Shown: in pieces, positions 34,931 through 45,400 of the stretch
How the letters are laid out: each line of letters begins with the position of its first letter
How positions within the stretch are numbered: the first letter of the stretch is position 1
Origin: Palsa-504 sp963739615
GTDB taxonomy: Bacteria > Actinomycetota > Actinomycetes > Streptosporangiales > Streptosporangiaceae
Assembly: GCA_963739615.1 (NCBI GenBank)
Contig: CAVUBD010000015.1
Coordinates: forward strand, 1 to 64,000
DNA length: 64,000 bases
Direction of reading: 5' to 3'
Notes under the pieces: model-generated
Told to the model about the DNA's origin: nothing
The model's database searches: none
Seen by the model: only the letters and a program-made list of their open reading frames with translations
Position numbers and translations under genes: made by a program

Positions 34931-35338
34931 CTATTTAGAGCTCGCGATGCGAAGGGGCACGTCCCCAAACGGATTCAGGTGGTACGCCAAAGATACGCGG
35001 TGGTAGCCGTCTGCAATATCGGCGCCAACCTCCCCCGACACCACCAGCACAGGACTCAGTTTCTGCCCCGACACCGCCTTGATCAGATCCCGGCGTACTC
35101 CAGAATCATCAAGGGGCAGGGCATCTCTTCCGCAAGCACGGAGAATGTCGTTGGCCCGGCGGGCCGTCACCTTAGCGGAACGCAGACGGGAAACGAGGGT
35201 CTTGGCCTGCTTCTCGTCCAGTCGAAGCGACAGATAGGCCTCGGCGGCGGCGAAGTCGTGGTCCGCGACATCTGCCAGCCACCGCAGGCTCGATATCGTG
35301 TCCGTCGCAGAGGCGTCCTTCTGCGTGTCATCCTTCAT
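34931..35338 (-). CDS. ParB-like small protein
   Basis: The 135-residue protein has an N-terminal helical part (AAAEAYLSLRLDEKQAKTLV, RRANDILRACG) and a C-terminal ParB/sulfiredoxin-like core: LSPVLVVSGEVGADIADGYH with RVSLAYHLN, where the DGYHR signature matches the ParB box (GxHR) that binds nucleotide. No CTP-switch or DNA-binding HTH is apparent. Similar small proteins occur alone and as parts of toxin or mobile loci. Codon use is slightly less GC-rich than that of the neighbours. Role unknown. Confidence 0.75.
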   Translation of the reverse strand: MKDDTQKDASATDTISSLRWLADVADHDFAAAEAYLSLRLDEKQAKTLVSRLRSAKVTARRANDILRACGRDALPLDDSGVRRDLIKAVSGQKLSPVLVVSGEVGADIADGYHRVSLAYHLNPFGDVPLRIASSK

Positions 35339-35940
35339 CGGTCTTGTCCTGTCTCGTACGCGTCTCCTGATCGAAGGTCGACTCTACGTGGCCCGCGGGT
35401 ACAGTGGGCCACCCGTCCGCTGAGGATCCCCAGGGGTCTGAGGACTCGGCGTGTTGCGATCGACCGCAGGTGGGTGGTCCATCAACAGTTTTCGATGCGA
35501 CGTCGGCCAGTGCCCACATCGAGCACTCTCAGTATCACTACGGCTCAACGATCCGACGAGCCGGAACACTCCGAGGCTCGGACCCGGCCGCCGGGGGTGG
35601 GCCGTATCTGCCGCGGCCGATGGGACCCACCTCGCATTGGCTGTAATGGTAATTCCCGCCGCCCGCTGTTGGTGTTCCTGGATGCGGCCATCGCCAACCT
35701 CGCGCTGCCGCCACGCCCGGGGCCGGGAGTGTCATCTTGTCCCAGGGTTTCCTGTATTGATCTACTCGGGCGCCCGGACTTGCGTGATTTCTGTGTTGCT
35801 CGCCGAAGCCCGCACCGCAACTGCCCCGGCGAGGGCTGCCGAGATCTTTCCGAGTGGCCCAGCGCTGTCGTAGCGTGCCGTTGCCGCGATCGCCCTGCGG
35901 ACCTGCATCGGCTCGCGACGCTGGAAACGCCTCCGGGTCT
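35339..35940. other. Degenerate stretch, no supported gene
   Basis: The only suggestive peptide is PLLVFLDAAIANLALP near 35665-35715 (plus strand), like helix 1 of an MFS transporter. It is too short to call. Confidence 0.4.
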
Positions 35941-36490
35941 TTAACGTGCGCTCCGGGCCGTTCGGACTTCGGACGCGGCACTGCGTGAGATGGCGGCGGC
36001 ATCGGCAGTGACCGTGATGAGGGTGCAGCCGGCGTCGCGGTACTGTCGCGCGGTCTCTCCGTCGGTGGCATGGACGCCCACCGGCTTGCCGGCGGCGGCG
36101 CAGGCGGCCCAGATCTGTTCCAGGACCGGCCGCAGTACCGGATCCTCGGGGCCGGGTTCGCAGCCGAGACAGTAGGACAGGTCCCGGCGCCCGACGTAGA
36201 TGCCGTCCACGCCGTCCACCGCTAGCATCGCGCCCAGCTCGGCGACCGCCTCCGCCGACTCGGCCATGACGATGCAGAACGGATCGCCGGTGGCCAGCAC
36301 GCCGCCCGCAGACCGGTACCCGGCGGGCGGGTAGCGGCAGGCGCCGGCCGCCTCCCGGGCCTGTGCGGCCGAGTTGACGTTCGGCACGATCACGCCCGCA
36401 CAGCCGAGATCCAGAGCCCGGCCGATATCGGCCGGGTGCGCATGACGAACCCGGCCGACCGGAACCGCGCCCGCCAGCCGGATCGCGGCC
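35941..36490 (-). pseudogene. HpcH/HpaI aldolase-family protein, N-terminally truncated
   Basis: Upstream of the first Met the frame already reads AAIRLAGAVPVGRVRHAHP and ALDLGCAGVIVPNVNSAAQA, so the annotated-looking start is false. It continues with CRYPPAGYRSAGG, FCIVMAESAEAVAELGAMLA, VDGVDGIYVGRRDLSY and GCTLITVTADAAAI, the second half of a class II 2-keto-3-deoxy-acid aldolase. The metal-binding Glu/Asp of the later strands are partly present, but the first third is missing. No catalysis expected. Confidence 0.75.
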
Positions 36491-36643
36491 GGAGGCTTAT
36501 CGTCGACACGTCAGCGTGCGTGTCCTTTCGAGGACACGCCCGATGCCAACGTACCCGTCGCAGGGGTGGTGGATGAAGATGCGAACTCCGGGCTGGAGAC
36601 GCTGGAGTGGCTTACTCCATCGGCTGCCGCCGCCTGCGCTGAC

Positions 36644-37479
36644 CTAGCCATACGACCGCGCATCCTCCCAGGAACGGGTCTCATCATCTCCGAACAGTAC
36701 GTAGTCGTCGATGCCGTTAGCCGCCGGATAGTCCTTCCTTTCCTGGACGTGGAGGAAGCCATTGAATTTCGTTGACTGCGCCTTCAGGCAGAAGAAATCT
36801 GGATCGTGTGAGATCCAGTCCGATGGTCGCTGCATTTCACAGTCCGGATTATTAATGGCGCGCTGCAGGCTGACAATTACCCGATGATCAAGATTCAACG
36901 CGGCATATACGCATGCCGTGTTATACGCAGCTTCCCAGGACGGCGTGCGGCGCTGCCAGGGCAGCCAGCGGGTCCTATCCCTCTTCTCGCCTGGTAGCCG
37001 ATACGAGGCTTCCGGAGTTTCTATGGGTTCCGGTGTATCTTGTGCCTCCGGGTTCGTCAAATGCTGTTCGATCGGGACATTGTCGCCCGCGATATCGGCC
37101 GCTATGCGCCGAGCCAGTTTCATATGACGGGGTAGCTTGCGGGCGCCGGAGCGCTCCGCTTCGTTCAAGCTCCGGCGGACGGCCACGAGCAGCTCGGCAA
37201 CGCACAGGCCGTCATGAAAGCTCTGGCGTTTTCGCAGCTCCCAGAGAGGCATGCGTATCACGCGCTCGTCACGGTGGCGGAATGTCCCCCAGATGACATG
37301 CCAGAGAGTCACTTGCCGGCGGATCGCGTGCAGTTCTTCCCCCGCGGCATCCAGCAGCTTCTTCCTCAGCTCGGGCTGCAGCTCCTGCCCAGCTACGATA
37401 CCATGCCAGCCTTTGACATCCTTTATCACGCCACACCGGATGAGGATGGTAAGGCTTTCATCAAGCAGGGCCCTATCCC
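36644..37479 (-). pseudogene. C-terminal part of an IS-interrupted membrane/TPR-like gene
   Basis: Removing the IS and one 10-bp repeat joins this segment in frame to 39662-40863. The junction would read DRDRA-LLDESLTILIRCG then VIKDVKGWHGIVAGQELQ. The remaining 270 residues have RPSDWISHDPDFFCLKAQ and TPSWEAAYNTACVYAALNLD, a TPR-like helix pair, and no signal or catalytic motif that I know. The GTG at 37429 is not the real start. See the entry for the N-terminal part. Confidence 0.8.
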
Positions 37480-39661
37480 CAATGCCATGTAGAAAAGCGT
37501 GATCGGGTGTTGCGGGCCTGGGCTGGGCTGTCCGGTGCGGCTGGCGGGGTGTTCAACGGAGAGTGACTGCGGTGAGCGGGCATGGCGATGGCCCGGCTGT
37601 CGCTCCGGGGGGCGGCCGGTTCCACGGGCCGGCGAGTGCAGCGGGACGGGGAAGAAGGGGGGTCAGGCGGCGATCGGCTGGCAGACGCTGATCTGTGCCG
37701 TGGCGGTGAGCGCGGGAATGCGCGGGCCGCCGGTCGGGAAGCCCAGCCGGGCCTTGGTCTTGCGGTCGCGGTGGCGGTGCCGGTCGACGCTGACGCGGCG
37801 GCGGGCCAGGCTGGCCAGGGCGCTGTGGCAGCTGGCGGTGATCGCCGGGGCGGGCAGGCTGGCGGTGGCCGCGCCGGCCCGGGTGGTGGAAATGATGGCC
37901 CGGCGTGCGGCGGTGAAGGAGATCTCCCGGGGGTGGACGGGCTGGCCGGCGCGCTTGCCCTTGCGGGCGGGGACGGCGATCGCCGCGGCGGCGCGGGCTG
38001 CGGCGCGGGTCAGCTCGGTGGCGGTCACCCAGGCGGCGTGCTCCTGGGCGATCAGGGCGGGTGAGCCCGACCGGAGCATCGGCCCGGTGGACGGTCCGGC
38101 GCCGCTGATCGCCGACTTTGCTTCTTTCAGGCAGGTCTCTGACCCGATCCACCGCCAGTGGTAAGCGGCGGCCATCACGTCCGCCGGGTAGGCGGCGTAA
38201 TCGTGCAGGTCAGTGATCAGGCAGAACAGCTCCGGGGCGTCGCGCCCGGCGACGGTGACGTAATACTCGATCACGCGGACGGTGAGGGTGACGCCGCCGC
38301 CGGACAGCTCCGCCAGGTAGGAGCCGTCGGGCAGGAACCCGCCTGCCGGGGTCAGGGTGATGCCGTCCTTAACGCGGATCAGCACGTGCGTGCCGGTCGC
38401 GAGCATCCGCTGGATCCGGGGAGCTCCCGGGAAATTCCTGTCCATGATCCAGATCCGGCGGCTGGTGAACAGGTGCGGGTAGCTGTCCAGGGCCTTGTCC
38501 AGCAGCTTCTGCTCCGCCTCGCCCTTCTCCCGCTCGCCGCCGGCCGCGGCGCCTGAGGGGCCGCACGTCACCGCCAGGGTGGCGCGGGTCGAGGCGTTCG
38601 ACAGCCGCAGCTCCCGCAGCTGCGGGTACGGCGAGGAATCATCAGCGGTGCCAGCCGACCCGAACGCCGCCCGGTTCGCCGGGGTGTCGGGCACCCGGGT
38701 CAGCGACCCGTCGATCGACTGGGCGTCCAGGTCACCGACCTGCACCGCCCGGTAGTCACAGGCCTGGTGCTCAGCGTCGACGGCGGCCAGCAGCAGGTCC
38801 CGCAGGTCCTGCAGCGGCCCGGGCCCGACCGCTGCCCGCCAGGTGCAGGCCACCGTCGCGGTCGGCAGCACATACCGCCGCTGCCACGGCACGGCCGCCA
38901 GGTCACCGATCAGGGCGGCCATCACTTCGGGGTAGTCCGCGCCGGGGACCAGCGTCATCAGCAGAATCAGCCGGATCGCCAGCGCGGGCGTCATCGCCCG
39001 CCGCGCCTTGCCCTTCACCTTGCCCGTCAGCGTGATCCCCGCGGCGATCTGGCCGATGACGTCCGGCCTGCCCGTCAGCGCGTCCAGCCGTTCCTCGGCC
39101 AGCCCCAGCCGGGCGTGATCAGCCGGATGACCCGCGGCCTGCACCCGCCCGTCCCGCCGGACCACCGCACGCGCGACCGCCGCCGGCTTGCAGAACACCA
39201 CCAGGTCCCCGGTAGCGATCTTCCCCGTGCTGGCCGCGACCAGCGCCGTGCGGCCGTCCTTGCCCAGCCCGCACCCCGCCGGCGAGGCCAGGTCCGCTAC
39301 CCGGACCGCGACCATCCCCGCCCGCCCGAGCAGCGCCAGGCCGGCATCGCCGGCCGGATCGGGGGTGACATCCGACGGCACGGCAGGATAGAACGACATA
39401 CGGAGGCTCCCGGGCGAAAAGGCTGACTTGACACCACCTCTTCTAGCGGGAGCCTCCCTCCCATATCCACAACCGCCCGGGCGCGTGTCGCGGCAGCCGT
39501 CCCGCCCGGCCCTTCCCGGGACGGCCCCCGCCGCCCCAGGCTCCTGGGCTGTCACAGCCCCGCACCCTCCGTGATCACATTCCGTAACTGGAATCGGCGG
39601 GCGTTCGCCTCGCAGCTACTAACGGCCCGCCAGCACGATCACGTTCTTCTACATGGCATTG
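37480..39661 (-). mobile_element. IS4-type insertion sequence with 26-bp inverted repeats and 10-bp target duplication
   Basis: The left end CAATGCCATGTAGAA (37480 onward) is matched inverted at 39636-39661; over 26 bp the two ends differ at two positions. GCCCTATCCC occurs directly outside both ends (37470-37479 and 39662-39671), a 10-bp target duplication as usual for IS4. The 2182-bp element holds one transposase gene. The intact repeats and duplication suggest a recent insertion. Confidence 0.92.
37663..39399 (-). CDS. IS4-family transposase
   Basis: 578 residues from the ATG at 39399 (GGGAG 8 nt upstream; the frame is open further up to 39555). It has an N-terminal IS4-type domain (MTPALAIRLILLMTLVPGAD), the first catalytic Asp in VGDLDAQSIDGSLTR, the second in RRIWIMDRNFPGAPRIQRML, and the YREK-like signature YHWRWIGSETCLKEAK with the catalytic Glu. 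The C-terminal helical tail is long. All catalytic residues seem present, so it may be active. Confidence 0.92.
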   Translation of the reverse strand: MSFYPAVPSDVTPDPAGDAGLALLGRAGMVAVRVADLASPAGCGLGKDGRTALVAASTGKIATGDLVVFCKPAAVARAVVRRDGRVQAAGHPADHARLGLAEERLDALTGRPDVIGQIAAGITLTGKVKGKARRAMTPALAIRLILLMTLVPGADYPEVMAALIGDLAAVPWQRRYVLPTATVACTWRAAVGPGPLQDLRDLLLAAVDAEHQACDYRAVQVGDLDAQSIDGSLTRVPDTPANRAAFGSAGTADDSSPYPQLRELRLSNASTRATLAVTCGPSGAAAGGEREKGEAEQKLLDKALDSYPHLFTSRRIWIMDRNFPGAPRIQRMLATGTHVLIRVKDGITLTPAGGFLPDGSYLAELSGGGVTLTVRVIEYYVTVAGRDAPELFCLITDLHDYAAYPADVMAAAYHWRWIGSETCLKEAKSAISGAGPSTGPMLRSGSPALIAQEHAAWVTATELTRAAARAAAAIAVPARKGKRAGQPVHPREISFTAARRAIISTTRAGAATASLPAPAITASCHSALASLARRRVSVDRHRHRDRKTKARLGFPTGGPRIPALTATAQISVCQPIAA

Positions 39662-40863
39662 GCCCTATCCCTATCCCTCTCCGTATCCGGCAGCCGAAAT
39701 TCCTTGTTGGCGATCATCTCTAGAGACATGCTGAGCCGGTAGCGTCCGCGGTAGAAACGAGGATGCTGCTCTCGGTTAACCGCGTGCAGCCGTAGCGCTG
39801 CCATGTGCTTGCCAGCAAGATTATAGAGTTGAGCTAGCTCGTATCTGGCAATACCAGCGCACTGGCTATTGCCTGTTGCCTTTTCGAGGATGCCGATCTG
39901 CTTGCCGCGGGAACGGAAAATATCTTCCGGGGATCTGGTGTCTACGCGTTCCTGCTTCGCGAGCAGCATGGCAGCGAGGTCACGGCCGCTGGCAGCGCCA
40001 ACACACCACGGTGGTGTTGTCGGGTCCCGGATGAATATGTGCTGAGCGAGGTAGCCGGCCACCAGTGCGGCGGCCTCATCGAGATCGCTCGCGGCCATGG
40101 TCTTCGTCGCGACGCTTTCCCCCGTTGCGGGTTCGTCAACGCTGACCGTCACCTTCGTGCTATCAGTGTTCTGCGGGGCGCCGTGGCCGGATTCCACCCG
40201 GACCCGAACCTGGAACCGCCGCGGGTTCGGCCAGAGCATCCCGAAAAACCGGATGATCGCACCGGCCAGGCCACCGCCGGCGACACCGCTCGCCTCGGCG
40301 ATGGAAGCAAGGCCGTTCGACCTGCTACCGCCGGGCAGGATCGCTGGTGCTCGTACCTCTATCGCGGATAGCAGGAATTTCAGCCGGGCGACAAGTTGAT
40401 CATGGCGCTGCCCGTCTATGACGCTGCCCTTTGCCTTTCTACCCGCGCCATTCGGCTGGCCGTCGAAGAGAGCGGAACTGTCGAGGACGGGTGCCTGCCG
40501 GCGCATCGCCCATGCCTCAAGCACGCGGTAGCCGATAACGAGGAGGACGGCGATGACGAGCCATCCGATGCGCCCGGGCGCGGGAACCTGGCTTCCCGGC
40601 AGCACGAGCAGCAGCGGGTGGAAGAAGGCAGCGCTGAGCTCATCTGCTCCCTGCGTGAACGAGTTCGCAAGATCGGAAGACGCCTTAGCCGGGTTAGCCG
40701 GGTGCGTCAAGCCATACCGGGTGACGAGCACAATCAGTATCACTGCCGTGACTGCCGTGACGTATCGGAGCGTACGCAAGGAAAAGTAGCGGCCGACAAA
40801 GCCCAGCAATACAGTCACGAACGTGAATGCGCCCCACACAACCCATATGACCCACGAATTCAT
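39662..40863 (-). pseudogene. N-terminal part of the IS-interrupted membrane/TPR-like gene
   Basis: 401 residues before the insertion. It has two N-terminal helices (SWVIWVVWGAFTFVTVLLGF; TLRYVTAVTAVILIVLVTRY), a third near 105-120 (GWLVIAVLLVIGYRVLEAW), then a cytoplasmic-looking region with FFGMLWPNPRRFQVRVRVES and a TPR-like segment (IARYELAQLYNLAGKHMAAL). The IS adds the codons NAM and a stop. The full protein would be about 675 residues, TPR-containing and membrane-anchored; I know of no assigned role. Confidence 0.8.
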
Positions 40864-40883
40864 GCTGCCCCCCCAGTCAGCTC

Positions 40884-41156
40884 CTATAAAACCGTCCCAT
40901 GCCGTTCAACAGATAGGAGCACTGCTGGATCGTCGTTGCTGCCCATGTCGCCAGGGCGCCTGAATGTGCCAGCACCGGCCATCAGCCACGCGCAGACACT
41001 TGACGTCTTGGCGACCTGGTAAGAAGGAGGGAGCTTGAACCCCGCTGATACATCACCGCCTCTACTCATTCCGCGCAGGACGGCGAGTAGGCAGTTAGCG
41101 CCGTCGCAGCCATCTCTCGCGAGGGCGTTTCTTGATTCTCTCACCTCGCCGGGCAC
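40884..41156 (-). CDS. Hypothetical 90-residue protein
   Basis: A frame 20 bp upstream of the interrupted gene on the same strand, starting GTG. It contains CDGANCLLAVLRGMSRGG and KLPPSYQVAKTSSVCAWLMA. Composition is less biased than in most shadow frames and its place suggests an operon with the interrupted gene. No family, no strong ribosome binding site. Confidence 0.35.
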   Translation of the reverse strand: MPGEVRESRNALARDGCDGANCLLAVLRGMSRGGDVSAGFKLPPSYQVAKTSSVCAWLMAGAGTFRRPGDMGSNDDPAVLLSVERHGTVL

Positions 41157-41316
41157 CGACGATACGGTTCCCGCTCATAGGCATGACCGGGCCTTTGCAG
41201 TCGGCTGTCGGCACGCCCAGATCGGCCAACTCTGCGCGGGCCTTTGAGTGCCGCTGTCATCCACCGACTCCGTTCAGAGGCCACGCGCGCTGACACCGCA
41301 TCAATAATTGGCGGCG

Positions 41317-41445
41317 TCAGTGGTCGTAGTGGTAGCGGCAGGCGGCGATGCGGATCTCGTCTGGGGCGATCTTGTAGACGAGACGGTGCTCGTCGGTGAT
41401 CCGGCGTGACCCGTAGCCCTGGAAGCCGTGCTTGAGCGGTTCCGG
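41317..41445 (-). pseudogene. YoeB/Txe toxin C-terminal fragment
   Basis: The last 40 or so residues read PEPLKHGFQGYGSRRITDEH then RLVYKIAPDEIRIAACRYHY, the conserved end of YoeB-type mRNA interferases, including the R, H and final YHY residues of the active site. The first half of the toxin and its YefM-type antitoxin are missing. It abuts the end of the giant operon. Confidence 0.8.
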
Positions 41446-41527
41446 CCGCGCGCCGAGTGCATATCCTGCGGCGGGCGCCGTTCGCGAGTTATCGGCACCA
41501 CAAGCTGGCATGCCTGGGCAGTAAGCG

Positions 41528-42436
41528 TCAGGTCCAGGGCTGCACCAGGCACCGGTCCAGCCGGATGTTGGTCAGCTCAAGCAGCGGCGGAGCCTGAGCC
41601 GCGGGCGCCCCGGGCGCGGCGGGCAGCGTCGTGTAGAGGCTGACGTCGAGGACCCACCAGCCGGCGCCGTCCGGTAGGCCGCGGGCGGCCGCCCACCCGG
41701 TGAGCTGCTGCGCCAGCGACGCGCAGAACCCCGACCCGGGCTGCAGATCGGTCGCCGAGTCGAACAAGAACGCGGGACACAGCAGCACCGGCAGCCGGGA
41801 GACGATCTCGCTCTGCTGCCCTGGCGGGGCGGCTGCCGCCGTGGCGAGCGGGAAGCCGTAGTCGACGGCCACCCGCAGGGTGCGCGATACCGCCGTGGGC
41901 CGGATCAGCACGCCCGGCGCGAGCAGCCCGCTGGCACCGGCCGCCGCCTGCATCAGGTCGGCCACCTGGACCGAGTTCGCTGCAGCCACGCTGGCCAGGG
42001 TGTCGTCGCTAGCCACCTGGTGATAGCCGCCGGTCGGCAGCGGAAGCTTCGCGCCGGCGACCAGCAGTCCTGGCACGTCCGCCACCGCAGGCGCCAGCGT
42101 GCCGGGCGTCAGGTCGTAGCGCATGGCGATCTTGGCCAGGGTGTCCCCGCCGAGGACGGCGTAGCGGTTCAGCAGGGCGTCGAAGAAGTTGATCAGCCAG
42201 TCGGCCAGCGGGCGGGCGCCGGTCGCCGGTCCCGTGCCTGGCGGGGCCGACGGCGGGTCGAACGGGACCGTGGTCAGGGCGAACTGGTCGGTCCACGAGA
42301 TCAGCGGCACCGCCGGGGTGGCCGCCTTGACGTCCGGCACCGCGTAGATGAACGCCGGGTTCGTCGCCCGGCCGGCCAGCGCAGGCGTTGCGGGTGACCG
42401 ACACCTCGCCCCAGATGTTCTGCGTGGTGACGACAT
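41528..42436 (-). CDS. C-terminal end of the giant LysM-array protein (separate frame)
   Basis: From about 42385 the protein sequence of the giant gene continues in this frame: LAGRATNPAFIYAVPDV, WTDQFALTTVPFDPP, two more LysM-like units (YAVLGGDTLAKIAMRYDLTP and YHQVASDDTLASVAAANSV) and a closing domain (LRVAVDYGFPLATAAA, WWVLDVSLYTTLPA, IRLDRCLVQPWT). The first 18 residues of this frame overlap the giant's frame and are not authentic. A one- or two-base indel near 42385 separates the two. It could be an assembly error, a disabling mutation or, less likely, programmed frameshifting. Confidence 0.75.
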   Translation of the reverse strand: MSSPRRTSGARCRSPATPALAGRATNPAFIYAVPDVKAATPAVPLISWTDQFALTTVPFDPPSAPPGTGPATGARPLADWLINFFDALLNRYAVLGGDTLAKIAMRYDLTPGTLAPAVADVPGLLVAGAKLPLPTGGYHQVASDDTLASVAAANSVQVADLMQAAAGASGLLAPGVLIRPTAVSRTLRVAVDYGFPLATAAAAPPGQQSEIVSRLPVLLCPAFLFDSATDLQPGSGFCASLAQQLTGWAAARGLPDGAGWWVLDVSLYTTLPAAPGAPAAQAPPLLELTNIRLDRCLVQPWT

Positions 42437-45400
42437 CCCTGTCCGGGACCAGCAGGTCGAACTCGTCGGCTCCGGCCAGGCTCTGGACGGGCGTGCCAGG
42501 AGCAGGCGTGCCAGGAGCGGACCCGCCAGGAGCGGGCGCGTCAGCCGGACCGGCCGGAAGGGCCAGCCGGGTGAAGGTCACCTGCCGCCGCCCGGCGTAG
42601 CCGCGGCCGCCGGGCGCCACGTCGCCACGGGCGCCGGCCGCCGCGTGGCCGCGCAGCCCTACGACGAGGTCGCCGGCGTGTACCGCCGCGGCCTCGCCGT
42701 CGGGCCGCAGGTGCACGGTTGCCTCGCCGGTGACCAGCGTGCCGCGCCGTACCTGGTAGCGGGGCGCGTGCCGGGGCACCGCGCCGATGGCGGGGGACAG
42801 GGCGGGGGAGAGGGCCGGGGTGGGGGCCACCCACGCCGCCCAGGCCTGCGCGACCTGCCCGGCCAGCTCGGTGAACACCTGCAAGGCCTGCTGGGCCGGC
42901 GTGTCCCCGGCCGCGGTGCCGGCGGTCACCGGCGCCACCGGGTCCATCCGGGTGAGCAGGGCCAGGTCCTGCTCAAGCCCGTCGCGGACGGCTGCGTACT
43001 GGGCGAGCGCTACGGGCAGCGCGCCCGCCGACGTGCCGGCTGCTGTTGTCCCCCCGGCCAGCACGGTGTTCTGCAGCTGGCTCGTGGAGACGGTGTCCTG
43101 CGCCGCCCGCTGCGCGCTGAACGAGTAGTCGTAGTCGTAGCGCCGAAGCTCCTGCAGCGTCAGCGGACCGCCGAACGGGATGGTCCGCTGGCTGGTCACG
43201 CTGGGCGGCACCGGGTGCGCCCGCAGCGGGATCGGCACGTCCGCCGTCCCGATCGTCGCGTCGGGCGGCGGCAGCAGGAACGTTAGCCATTGCGACGACT
43301 GGTAGCCGCTGGCCCACGGCACGTTCTCGATCCCGTACTCGAGCTGGTTGACCTGGTAGCGCAGTTGCAGCGCCAGGTTGCTGAACGCGGTGTTGGACGC
43401 GGTGTGGAACAGGAACGTCAGCGAGCCGGGAGACGAGCCGGGAGAGGAGCCGGCCAGGCTGATGGTCGCGTCGGACAGCGAGAAGCCGGCCACCCGGCTC
43501 AGGTAGGCCACCGCGGTCCCGGCCCGCAGCGCCTGCGCGGTGTGCAGCTGTGTCGTCACGATCCAGGACGGCGTGGCGCCCTGGCCGACCGCGGCGGCGA
43601 TCCCGGTGAGCGTGTCGTCGGCCATGACGGCGTAGCTGACCTGGCTGCCAGGCAGCGCGATGGTCACCCCGGAGACCAGCAGCCCAGCCGAGTCCTGTAC
43701 CGCCGAGGTGACCGCGTCCAGCGGCAGGCCGGCCGCCGCCGCGAGCCCGTCCAGCGAGTCACCCGGGCGGACCGTGACGGCCTGGCCGGCCAGCGTGACC
43801 GGCACGCCGGGCGCGAGCACGTCGGTGCGGGCCGCGATCGAGGTCACCAGGCCGAGCGGGGCCAGCCCGTGCGCGGCGGCCAGCCCCTCGATCGTGTCGC
43901 CTGGCGCGACGGTCACCGGCAGCGGCACCAGCAGGGTCGTGCCGACCGCGAACAGGTCCCGCAGCGTGGCGTTCATCGCGGCGAAGTTGTCCACCGCGGC
44001 CGCCTGGGCGGCGGGGGTGGCGACGTCAAGCGCCAGGTAGCTGATCGCGGTGAACAGCGTGTCGTCGGCGGCCAGCGGGTACGTGCGCCGGACCAGGTTG
44101 ACCGCGGCGCCCGGCTGGAGCAGGCCGGAGGTGCCGGCCAGGGCGTCGCCGAGCTGGGCTACCGGCACCGCGAAGTGCGCCGCGACGCTGGCCAGCGTGT
44201 CCCCGCCGGCCACGGTGTAGGGCGGCAGCTGGCCCTGGCCGGGGACCTCGAAACCCGGCGCGAGCAGGAAGCCGGAGCCCGCCAGTTCGGCGACGAGCAG
44301 GTCCAGCGGCGCCTGGAAAGAGGGGTCCGACGCGACCGAGCTCAGCGTGGCCCCGGCGGCCACGGTGTAGGTGTCGGCGAGCGGCTGCCCGCGCAGCCGG
44401 GGGGCGGTGTCGCCGGCCCAGTCCGCGGGGGCGGTGACCGTGACCGGGAACTGAACGATCGTGTCCACCTGGTAGGCGGTGGACAGCGTGATGAGCAGCC
44501 GTTGGTAGAGCGCGTCCTGTGCCCCGGCCAGGTCCGGGCCCGGGCCCCCGCCAGGCTCGACGACGGTGTCGACGCTGTCCCGGATGGCCGCGGCGAGGGT
44601 GTTCTTGGCCTGGACCAGCGCGATGTAGCCGGCCGGGTCGAGGGTGTAGGCCGCGACCGCGTAATCGCCGGACAGCACCAGGTCGAGTTCGGCGAGGAAC
44701 GCCTGCGCCCATCCGTCGAGGTCAGCGCCGGTGAAGGAGGTCTGCTGGGCCGGGCCGAGCGGCTGGCCGCGGGTATAGCCGCGGATCGGGATCGGTCCCG
44801 GTGAGTTCCACAGCGCGGTGCTCAGCGGCCGCGGCGCGAAGAAGTACGGCGTGCTGCCGCCGATCTCGTAGTTCAGCGCGGCGGTGCCGTACTGGACGGC
44901 GAACAGCTGCTGGGTCTGGGTGCCGGAGCCGCCGCTGCCGGTGGTGGCCAGCTTGAGCCGCGGCGCGGCGAACGCCGTCTCGAACGTCTCCGCGAACTGC
45001 TGCAGTGTCAGGGTCTGCCCGGCCGCCCCCTCGGGCACGGCCGGCGCGAGCGGCGTGGTCACCGAGCTGACGTCCCCGCCGCCTGCCGCGGCCAGCGCCG
45101 GGTCCACGTGCCCCGTCCGGCGCAGCGTCAGCGCGGTTTCCAGCGGGAACACCACCGCGGGGTTGCTCGCGGTGACCGCGGCGCCGGACGTCACGTCGGC
45201 CGGCGGGATCAGCAGCGCCGCCCCCGCGGCCAGGCAGGGTACGGTCGCGTTGGCCTCGGCGAGCAGCGCCGGGGTGACCTGCTGGGTGACCCCGTCCGCG
45301 GCGAGCATTGCCTGCAGCCGCAGCGTCACCGTCGACAAGGTATCGTTCGCCGCGGTGGCGGTGCTGTAGCCGCGGCCGCCTGGCGGCGTGTAGCCGAGCT

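Noticed and set aside
35660..35720. MFS transporter remnant
   Set aside because: A single helix-like peptide of about 16 residues is too short to support a call.
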